From positions 1 to 12,218 of the forward strand of contig JAVBNF010000046.1 of the NCBI GenBank assembly GCA_031551725.1: DNA of 12,218 nucleotides. Direction: 5' to 3'. The stretch is from JAVBNF01 sp031551725 (GTDB taxonomy: Bacteria > Bacteroidota > Bacteroidia > Bacteroidales > P3). Below are positions 8,032 through 12,218 of the stretch, in pieces. The number at the start of each line of letters is the position of its first letter. Within the stretch, counting starts at the first letter, position 1. Below the pieces are notes generated by a model that saw only the letters and a list, made by a program, of their open reading frames with translations, made no database searches and was not told the origin of the DNA. The translations under genes were made by a program, and so were the position numbers.

Positions 8032-8053
8032 TAGAACAACCCTCAATCCTCAA
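8011..8053. repeat. Hairpin formed by the heptamer array and an inverted copy
   Basis: TTGAGGATTGAGG (8011-8023) is perfectly complementary to CCTCAATCCTCAA (8041-8053) around a 17-nt loop. Because the array is periodic, other registers of the left arm can pair equally well. It lies just after the moxR stop codon (minus strand) and could damp read-through or protect mRNA ends. There is no T-run next to the stem, so it is not a standard terminator. Confidence 0.65.
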
Positions 8054-8069
8054 TATTCAATCTTATATT

Positions 8070-9065
8070 TTAAGGTACTTCAACCGTGTTCAAAATTTCA
8101 TTGATGATTTCTTCCGTTGTAATATTTTCTGCTTCTGCCTCGTATGTCAGTCCGATACGGTGACGCATGACATCATGACAGATGGCTCTGACATCTTCCG
8201 GAATCACATAGCCGCGGCGCTTGATAAACGCGTAGGCTTTGGAAGCCAGGGCCAGGTTGATACTTGCCCGTGGAGAAGCTCCGAAAGAAATTAAACCGCT
8301 AAATTTTTCCAGTTTGTGTTCGGCCGGAAAACGTGTTGCAAACACAATATCGGTAATATAATTCTCAATTTTTTCGTCCAGATACACTTCACGGCACAAT
8401 TGGCGCGCTTTCACAATGGCTGCTTTGTCAACAACTTTGTTTACAGCTGTAAAAGCATTCGTAATATTCTGACGGATAATCAGTTTTTCCTCGTCTTTTT
8501 TCGGATAACCGATGACCACTTTCAGCATAAAACGGTCTACTTGTGCTTCCGGAAGCGGATATGTACCTTCTTGTTCGATCGGGTTTTGAGTTGCTAAAAC
8601 AAGGAATGGATCGTCCAATTTGTAAGTTTCTTCACCAATCGTTACTTGGCGTTCCTGCATCGCTTCAAGCAGGGCGCTTTGTACTTTGGCCGGAGCACGG
8701 TTAATTTCGTCTGCCAAAATAAAATTGGCAAACACCGGACCTTTTTTGGTTACAAAACGTTCGTCTTTTTGACTGTAGATCATAGTTCCCAAAAGGTCGG
8801 CCGGCAAGAGGTCGGGCGTAAATTGGATACGACTGAATTTGGCATCGATTGCTTCGGAAAGCGATTTGATGGCCAGTGTTTTTGCCAATCCGGGAACCCC
8901 TTCGAGCAGGATGTGCCCGTTGGCCAAAAGCCCGATTAAAAGCCGTTCTACCATGTGTTTTTGTCCGACAATGGATTTTTTCATTTCCATCGACAACAAG
9001 TCAACAAAAGCGCTCTCTTGTTGGATTTTTTCGTTTAATTCCTTAATATCAACTGTTTCATTCAT
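8070..9065 (-). CDS. moxR: MoxR-family AAA+ ATPase
   Basis: 331 aa from the start at 9065 (MNETVDIKELNEKIQQES). A longer in-frame start at 9134 is rejected because the -7 element at 9088-9095 lies inside that extension. The AAA+ core is intact: Walker A GVPGLAKT (56-63), Walker B FILADEINR (115-123, D119/E120), sensor 1 ATQNP (158-162), and the MoxR-typical GTYPLPEAQVDRFM (167-180). A C-terminal lid follows (ISFGASPRASINLALASKAYAF). MoxR ATPases act as chaperone-like activators of VWA proteins; the likely partners here are the DUF58 protein, BatA and BatB. It is the first gene of the operon. Confidence 0.95.
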   Translation of the reverse strand: MNETVDIKELNEKIQQESAFVDLLSMEMKKSIVGQKHMVERLLIGLLANGHILLEGVPGLAKTLAIKSLSEAIDAKFSRIQFTPDLLPADLLGTMIYSQKDERFVTKKGPVFANFILADEINRAPAKVQSALLEAMQERQVTIGEETYKLDDPFLVLATQNPIEQEGTYPLPEAQVDRFMLKVVIGYPKKDEEKLIIRQNITNAFTAVNKVVDKAAIVKARQLCREVYLDEKIENYITDIVFATRFPAEHKLEKFSGLISFGASPRASINLALASKAYAFIKRRGYVIPEDVRAICHDVMRHRIGLTYEAEAENITTEEIINEILNTVEVP

Positions 9066-9087
9066 AATGTTGAGATTTTTTGAACGA

Positions 9088-9119
9088 CAAATATACGATT
9101 TTTTATGCAGAAATTCCAA
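9088..9119 (-). promoter_or_regulatory. Operon promoter upstream of moxR
   Basis: On the minus strand, TATATTTG (9088-9095) matches the Bacteroidota -7 consensus TAnnTTTG exactly. A TTGG (9116-9119) lies 20 bases upstream as a partial -33 element; a TTTG at 9120-9123 is 24 bases away. It would start transcription near 9081-9083 and leave a leader of about 16-18 nt before the moxR ATG. Confidence 0.75.
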
Positions 9120-9175
9120 CAAAAACTGTGCCAAAAAATAAAAAATTGTGAATAAAAATTTTTTGCCATAATTTT

Positions 9176-9206
9176 TTTGTCATTATGAATATTTTTTGTA
9201 AATTTG
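9176..9206 (+). promoter_or_regulatory. Consensus Bacteroidota promoter pointing right
   Basis: TTTG at 9176-9179 and TAAATTTG at 9199-9206, separated by 19 bases, match both elements of the Bacteroidota housekeeping promoter. It diverges from the moxR promoter, and the next gene to the right is on the opposite strand, so its product is likely a small RNA. Confidence 0.75.
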
Positions 9207-9211
9207 CGTCA

Positions 9212-9292
9212 GAATTACTGTGGTTTATCACAGAAAAAAAAAGTCTGCAATGCTCAAGCAAGGTAACCATCCCTTAGGTTGTAGGCTTTTTT
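9212..9292 (+). ncRNA. Candidate small RNA of about 80 nt (unclassified)
   Basis: The predicted transcript from the 9176-9206 promoter begins with a hairpin (CTGTG 9218-9222 with CACAG 9229-9233). A nine-A linker (9234-9242) follows, then a second stem of GTCTGCAA (9243-9250) and TTGTAGGC (9279-9286), then six Ts. That stem uses two G-U pairs that would be A-C mismatches on the other strand, favouring a plus-strand RNA. The interior can form small sub-hairpins (for example AAGG with CCTT). No 4.5S, 6S, tmRNA or riboswitch signature was recognised. The same sequence, less well paired, followed by the complementary T9, could also terminate the minus-strand gene. Confidence 0.55.
9287..9292 (+). 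terminator. T-run terminator, possibly bidirectional
   Basis: The stem at 9243-9286 is followed by TTTTTT on the plus strand. On the minus strand the same stem is followed by nine Ts (complement of 9234-9242). It lies directly after the stop codon of the gene ending at 9291. Confidence 0.6.
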
Positions 9293-9713
9293 ATTTGTAT
9301 ACTCTTACACAGTGGTCATAAAAAAACACTCCATTTTTATCAAGGCAAATAACAAGTCTAAACATGTGATCCTTGTTCTCAATGTTGATTTTTGCTTTGA
9401 AATGTAGAAATCCAATGATTCCTTGTTTTAAGTCTGTGGTAGTCCCATATTTCCAATTGCAAAAGACGGCATGTTTAATCATTTGGTCTAAAGCGACAAT
9501 GGCTTTTAGTTTCACATAGCCGGCGTTTCGTGCGTAGATAACGTGTCTGACTCCATCTGAACGAAAAGAAATGACAATGTTTTTATGTCCATTTACAACA
9601 CTTTTTCCTTTGAAGTTTGTGTTGTAATGATTTTTAACATAGATTTTTAGATTCCCGAGCGTCATACCCTCAAATTGTTTGTCATTGACTTTTGGAATGT
9701 ATTTTTGTTTCAT
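9291..9713 (-). CDS. Small protein resembling LPD3/BECR-type phage polyvalent-protein domains
   Basis: 140 aa with no signal peptide or membrane helix. The pattern is FKGKSVVNGHKNIVISFRSDGVRHVIY (34-60), a helical LDQMIKHAVF (75-84), then FKAKINIENKDHMFRLVICLDKNGVFFYDH (105-134). From memory of the families this resembles LPD3-type or phage Barnase/EndoU/ColicinE5-D/RelE-like domains, with candidate polar residues R56, H57, H81 and the closing YDH (132-134). Such domains usually occur inside large phage or conjugative-element polyvalent proteins; here the protein stands alone. Its start is supported by an upstream block shared with the gene at 12165. Nuclease activity is not shown, and no antitoxin partner is visible. 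Confidence 0.55.
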   Translation of the reverse strand: MKQKYIPKVNDKQFEGMTLGNLKIYVKNHYNTNFKGKSVVNGHKNIVISFRSDGVRHVIYARNAGYVKLKAIVALDQMIKHAVFCNWKYGTTTDLKQGIIGFLHFKAKINIENKDHMFRLVICLDKNGVFFYDHCVRVYK

Positions 9714-9740
9714 AGAAATAGGTTTAAAGAATCATCCACC

Positions 9741-9786
9741 TATATAAACGCGATGACACCCCAAATTATTTCTTAACAAATGTTAA
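9741..9786 (-). repeat. 46-bp inverted repeat, left copy (upstream region of the 140-aa gene)
   Basis: Its reverse complement matches 12094-12139 at 45 of 46 positions (G versus A after AAATAATTT). It includes the perfect dyad TTAACA-AA-TGTTAA at 9773-9786 and the word GTGTCATCGCG. The block ends 27 bases before the start codon at 9713, and weaker similarity continues to the ATG. Each copy therefore sits at the same place relative to an outward-reading gene. Confidence 0.93.
9773..9786. promoter_or_regulatory. TTAACA-AA-TGTTAA dyad, operator-like
   Basis: Two perfect 6-bp half-sites with a 2-bp centre, preserved in the other inverted-repeat copy at 12094-12107. A further TTAAC-type half-site lies just outside the dyad in both copies. 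Such a compact palindrome is typical of a dimeric repressor or activator site. Confidence 0.45.
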
Positions 9787-9810
9787 TTTTTTGTTAAAAT
9801 TTCAATTAAA

Positions 9811-9842
9811 TTTTAGAAATCCAAAAAATATTTTTAACTTTG
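9811..9842 (+). promoter_or_regulatory. Promoter for the FISUMP gene and its leader RNA
   Basis: TAACTTTG at 9835-9842 matches TAnnTTTG exactly. TTTT at 9811-9814, 20 bases upstream, is a weak -33 element. Transcription would start near 9848-9850 and enter the structured leader. Confidence 0.65.
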
Positions 9843-9893
9843 CCAAAATTTAAAATCAAATTTTATAGAAATTAATTAACAACAGACATAAAT

Positions 9894-10072
9894 AAAAAGC
9901 GGAAACGTAATTGTTTCCGGTCGTAAGATTCTTATTTCGAAAACCGCGAATTTTCACAAGCAAGAATTAACGATACTTTCCGTGTTATGCATAATGGCGT
10001 GGGTTGTATCTTATTTGCTTGTGGGTTCTTCGCGGTACCTCGAAATAGATAAGATTACAATTCACGCTTTTT
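9894..10072 (+). ncRNA. Long rod-shaped structured leader or independent ncRNA
   Basis: The segment closes on itself: AAAAAGCG (9894-9901) pairs with CGCTTTTT (10065-10072). Going inward: side hairpin CGGAAAC/GTTTCCG (9900-9906/9913-9919, competing for two bases); TCTT/AAGA plus ATTTCGA/TCGAAAT (9930-9940/10040-10054, with a 4-nt bulge); ACCGCGAA/TTCGCGGT (9943-9950/10029-10036); CACAAGCAA/TTGCTTGTG (9955-9963/10015-10023). A terminal hairpin starts with GATAC/GTATC (9972-9976/10006-10010) and continues with about ten pairs, five of them G-U. The wobble pairs favour function as plus-strand RNA. CGCTTTTTG also looks like an intrinsic terminator formed by the closing stem, so this may be an attenuator before the FISUMP gene or a free RNA. 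No known family was recognised. Confidence 0.65.
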
Positions 10073-10073
10073 G

Positions 10074-10095
10074 TTTGGTCAAACTTTTAACCAAA
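10074..10095 (+). promoter_or_regulatory. Small hairpin just before the FISUMP start codon
   Basis: TTTGGT (10074-10079) pairs with ACCAAA (10090-10095) around a 10-nt loop, ending 11 bases before the ATG. No Shine-Dalgarno is present. The hairpin could affect ribosome access. Confidence 0.4.
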
Positions 10096-10106
10096 TAAAT
10101 CATAAC

Positions 10107-11921
10107 ATGAAAAAATCTATTCTCATTCTGCAATTCTGCGTTTTTGCGTTTCTGCAAATACATGCGCAAACTCCGGCAAATTTATCAATCAATTCCGATG
10201 GAACAACAGGAATTTTAACGGACGAACGCGATGGGCAACGCTATAAAGCGGTACTTATGCCCGACGGTTATTGGTGGATGACTGAAAACTTGCGGTATCG
10301 GAATGGGTTGAATAATCCCATTTTTGGATATCTGCCTGTGAAAACAAATATTGCCTCTCCGGGTACTAATTTGCAGAGAACCTATTACTGTCCGGGCCCC
10401 GGTCCATTTGCAAATTCACCAAATACGACAACAACTTCGCAAGCCGATCCGTTAAGTTGCGAATATAAAGGATGTTTATATCCGTTTTGGACAGCTTACG
10501 GACAAAATAACGGTACAAGCAATGTTTACGGAAGTATGGGTGCACAGGGTGTTTGCCCGAACGGTTGGCATTTGCCATCGGACAATGAGTGGAGTAATCT
10601 GGCAACAACGGCTTTAAATAATCTTACAAATCTTTCTGTTCTTGCGGTTGGTAAGCGCGATTATACGGGTGTTTATGCTGATAACACTGCCAAAGCCTAT
10701 TTTTGGACAAGCACGGGAAGCGGTACTGCTGCCGTTTCCCGTAGCTTTTCGGGTGGGACGATTACCCGTAATGTTTCGCAACCGGCATCGGATGCACTTT
10801 CTGTACGATGTAAAGGAGGTAAATGTATTGAAACTTCGCAAATTATGTTAAGCATGGTTTCAAATATGTACGGTTCCGGTTGCAGGACTTATGTAGAAGC
10901 AAAAACTAATTACGATACTATTATTTTTTCGAATTCTTCGATTGTTCGGATATACGATATTGTCTTAACTCCAACCTTATCAACAGGTATGTGGACATAT
11001 TCAGCTCTTTGCTGTGGTTTGCCGCCGGGAGTTGCTTGCATTTCTTCTCCTTCGGCTTCTCAAATTACACTTAATATTACAGGTTTATCAGCTTCAAATA
11101 GTGGGAAATTTATCACATTAAAAATTGTTGGTTTCAATCCAAACTATTGTATATTGGATACACAAAATTTTGTTATAGAATTAATTCACAACCCGTCGTT
11201 AGGCTTCTCTCTCCCTTATGTTGCAGCTGCTTACTCCGGTGCCTCCACAGCTTCTATGCATGTAATAAACGCTCCGGGCGCTGATGTAAACGGTGCTACA
11301 GGTATTTTAACAGACGGTAGGGATGGTAAAACCTATACCACTAAAAAAATGCCTGATGGACAATGGTGGATGACAAAGAATCTGGAGGTAGGTACATGTC
11401 CTAATGGAAATACGGGATGGAGTTTGGGAGTAAAGCTGGCTTGGGGTTCAACAACGGATCAACCGTCCAATTGGAATATCAATGGTGTCGCCTTACGCGG
11501 CAAATGCCGTCAAAACGGCACTTATGGCTATTTGTATAATTGGATAGCAGCTACACAATTTCCCGACGGATGTGCTGTTGGACAAAATTGTCCAGTATCT
11601 AATTGGCAGGATAAGTGGATTCAAGGTATTTGTCCGGAGGGTTGGCGCCTTCCTACTGGCGGTTCGTGTGGTGATTTTCAATATATGCCAAACTCTTCCG
11701 ATCCGGCAATGTGGCTTTCCATCTGGAGCGGACTTTACGGAGGGCAGTGTAATTCTGAAGGAAATCTACTTGTTCAGGGAACTCGAGCTGACTATTGGAG
11801 TAGTACGCAGGAATACTTCTATACCAGCTACCGTCTGGGTTATAGTGCAAATGCTACTGTAAATCCTATGGGGGTAACTAACAAGGATGTGGGATTAAGC
11901 GTCCGCTGCGTGAAAAATTGA
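10107..11921 (+). CDS. Secreted protein with two FISUMP domains
   Basis: 604 aa from 10107, chosen over the in-frame ATG at 10071 because it starts the signal peptide MKKSILILQFCVFAFLQIHA (cleavage near 20/21) and because 10071 lies in the closing stem of the leader. Domain 1 (about 34-238) has GILTDERDGQRYKAVLMPDG, WWMTENLRY, CPNGWHLPSDNEW and LSVRCKGG. A cysteine-rich, possibly Ig-like linker follows (about 240-390). Domain 2 (about 397-604) repeats the pattern: GILTDGRDGKTY, MPDGQWWMTKNLEVG, CPEGWRLPTGGSCGDF, YWSSTQEY and the family-typical ending GLSVRCVKN. These match the Fibrobacter succinogenes major paralogous domain (TIGR02145), related to C-type-lectin-like folds. There is no sorting domain. 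An extracellular binding role is inferred. Confidence 0.88.
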   Translation: MKKSILILQFCVFAFLQIHAQTPANLSINSDGTTGILTDERDGQRYKAVLMPDGYWWMTENLRYRNGLNNPIFGYLPVKTNIASPGTNLQRTYYCPGPGPFANSPNTTTTSQADPLSCEYKGCLYPFWTAYGQNNGTSNVYGSMGAQGVCPNGWHLPSDNEWSNLATTALNNLTNLSVLAVGKRDYTGVYADNTAKAYFWTSTGSGTAAVSRSFSGGTITRNVSQPASDALSVRCKGGKCIETSQIMLSMVSNMYGSGCRTYVEAKTNYDTIIFSNSSIVRIYDIVLTPTLSTGMWTYSALCCGLPPGVACISSPSASQITLNITGLSASNSGKFITLKIVGFNPNYCILDTQNFVIELIHNPSLGFSLPYVAAAYSGASTASMHVINAPGADVNGATGILTDGRDGKTYTTKKMPDGQWWMTKNLEVGTCPNGNTGWSLGVKLAWGSTTDQPSNWNINGVALRGKCRQNGTYGYLYNWIAATQFPDGCAVGQNCPVSNWQDKWIQGICPEGWRLPTGGSCGDFQYMPNSSDPAMWLSIWSGLYGGQCNSEGNLLVQGTRADYWSSTQEYFYTSYRLGYSANATVNPMGVTNKDVGLSVRCVKN

Positions 11922-11933
11922 TAATTTTAAGGC

Positions 11934-12004
11934 GCGAGCCGCTTAGATTCTTTGGTGAAACTTTGGTCGGTTTTCGATGGAGGATTTCGGCTCGCTTTTT
12001 GTTT
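11934..12004 (+). terminator. Terminator after the FISUMP gene (large loop)
   Basis: GCGAGCCG (11934-11941) pairs perfectly with CGGCTCGC (11988-11995), followed at once by TTTTTGTTT. The 46-nt loop is unusually long for an intrinsic terminator. The same CGCTTTTTGTTT ending occurs at the end of the leader RNA (10065-10076). Confidence 0.7.
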
Positions 12005-12028
12005 ATTTTAATGGTGTTTTTTTATGGG

Positions 12029-12070
12029 AAAGGCTCGGCAGCGGGAACAACTGCCGGGTCTTTCTGTTTT
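12029..12070 (+). terminator. Second terminator-like hairpin
   Basis: AAAGGCTCGGCAG (12029-12041) pairs over 13 positions with CTGCCGGGTCTTT (12051-12063), including two G-U pairs, around a 9-nt loop, then CTGTTTT. The wobble pairs favour plus-strand RNA. It insulates the next gene from FISUMP transcription. Confidence 0.6.
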
Positions 12071-12093
12071 GGATGTCAATATTTAACAAATTT

Positions 12094-12139
12094 TTAACAT
12101 TTGTTAAGAAATAATTTAGGGTGTCATCGCGTTTATATA
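12094..12139 (+). repeat. 46-bp inverted repeat, right copy (upstream region of the gene at 12165)
   Basis: Matches the reverse complement of 9741-9786 with one difference. It carries the same TTAACA/TGTTAA dyad (12094-12107) and GTGTCATCGCG word, and lies 25 bases before the start codon at 12165. No standard TAnnTTTG element is evident in either copy, so any promoter here may depend on a regulator or a different sigma factor. Confidence 0.93.
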
Positions 12140-12164
12140 TGTAGAGACATTTAAAATTATTTTT

Positions 12165-12218
12165 ATGAAATTACAAATTCAAGGCACGGAGATCGCCTTA
12201 GCATCCCACTTAAAAGAA
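12165..12218 (+). CDS. Start of an unidentified gene, cut by the window end
   Basis: ATG followed by 18 open codons (MKLQIQGTEIALASHLKE) to the window edge. Support for the start comes from the upstream block, which occupies the equivalent position before the 140-aa gene at 9713, and from similarity in the last bases before the ATG (TATTTYTATG). The visible residues do not resemble the 140-aa protein, so the two genes share an upstream region but apparently not a coding sequence. No family can be named from 18 residues. Confidence 0.5.
   Translation, partial: MKLQIQGTEIALASHLKE

Larger units (their letters stand above)
7966..8069. other. Repeat-filled spacer between moxR and the DUF58 gene
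   Basis: The 104-bp gap contains the TTGAGGA array (7976-8031) and its inverted partner at 8041-8053. No promoter consensus could be placed with confidence, so the downstream genes are probably read from the moxR promoter. Confidence 0.6.
9714..10106. other. Intergenic region: shared upstream block, promoter and structured leader
   Basis: The 393-bp gap holds, from left to right, the leader of the minus-strand 140-aa gene, the 46-bp inverted repeat, an A/T-rich stretch, a rightward promoter at 9811-9842, and a long structured leader ahead of the FISUMP gene. No additional reading frame is convincing. Confidence 0.7.
11922..12164. other. Intergenic region with two terminators and the right inverted repeat
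   Basis: This gap of about 240 bp contains two plus-strand hairpins (11934-12000 and 12029-12063), a T-rich linker, the 46-bp repeat and the short leader of the next gene. No coding potential is seen. Confidence 0.7.

Noticed and set aside
7966..8046. Longer DUF58 start at 8046
   Set aside because: The extra residues are a translation of the TTGAGGA array and precede the conserved N-terminus.
9066..9134. Longer moxR start at 9134
   Set aside because: The extension is not MoxR-like and contains the -7 promoter element at 9088-9095.
9212..9292. SRP 4.5S RNA, tRNA or known riboswitch
   Set aside because: The conserved GGAAG-type SRP loop, a cloverleaf and a T-loop are all absent, and no plus-strand gene follows for a riboswitch to control.
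9894..10072. Retron msr-msd RNA or diversity-generating template
   Set aside because: No reverse transcriptase is present in the window, and no adenine-biased variable/template pair was seen in the FISUMP gene.
9894..10072. Integron attC site
   Set aside because: Long and palindromic, but the ends lack the RYYYAAC/GTTRRRY core pair in the expected places, and there is no integrase or cassette series.
10071..10106. Longer FISUMP start at 10071
   Set aside because: It would put 12 residues before an otherwise standard signal peptide and begins inside the closing stem of the leader.
9741..12139. Insertion sequence with terminal inverted repeats
   Set aside because: No transposase lies between the repeats, no target-site duplication was seen, and the repeats lie at matching positions before outward-facing start codons.

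Overview
The window looks like Bacteroidota chromosome, probably Bacteroidales or a close relative. The evidence is the gene content (a complete moxR-batABCDE aerotolerance-type operon and a FISUMP-domain exported protein), Bacteroidota-type promoters (TTTG about 20 bases before TAnnTTTG), A/T-rich leaders without Shine-Dalgarno sequences, and moderate-to-low GC.

Positions 1-331 are non-coding. They lie downstream of the operon and hold two copies of a degenerate direct repeat and several strong hairpins, some of which could end operon transcription.

Positions 332-9065 are one long minus-strand operon. In transcription order it runs: MoxR-type AAA+ ATPase, DUF58 protein, a BatD/DUF4381-like membrane protein, BatA (VWA), BatB (VWA), BatC (TPR), BatD, BatE (TPR plus SH3b). 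A good promoter lies at 9088-9119. In this family the ATPase is thought to remodel or activate metal-binding VWA proteins in the inner membrane, with the TPR and BatD-type proteins as periplasmic or membrane scaffolds. All catalytic and MIDAS residues I checked are intact. Some junctions are 3-5 bp apart, but four spacers (about 60-190 bp) are loaded with short tandem or A/T-rich repeats, and three of the four have different tandem units of 7 or 9 bp.

Positions 9066-12218 are accessory. A near-perfect promoter at 9176-9206 points right into a short structured segment ending in a T-run, so a small RNA of about 80 nt is likely. A 140-aa minus-strand gene resembling LPD3/BECR-type phage polyvalent-protein domains follows. 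Next comes a plus-strand gene for a 604-aa secreted protein with two FISUMP domains, preceded by a leader of roughly 260 nt. Most of that leader folds into one long branched rod that closes on itself and ends in a T-run. A further plus-strand gene begins at 12165 and runs off the window.

The most unusual feature is a 46-bp inverted repeat (one mismatch) at 9741-9786 and 12094-12139, around the whole FISUMP unit. Each copy is the immediate upstream region of a different, outward-facing gene, and similarity continues weakly to both start codons. This could be a promoter module shared by unrelated genes, or the ends of an invertible or mobile cassette. No recombinase is visible in the window.
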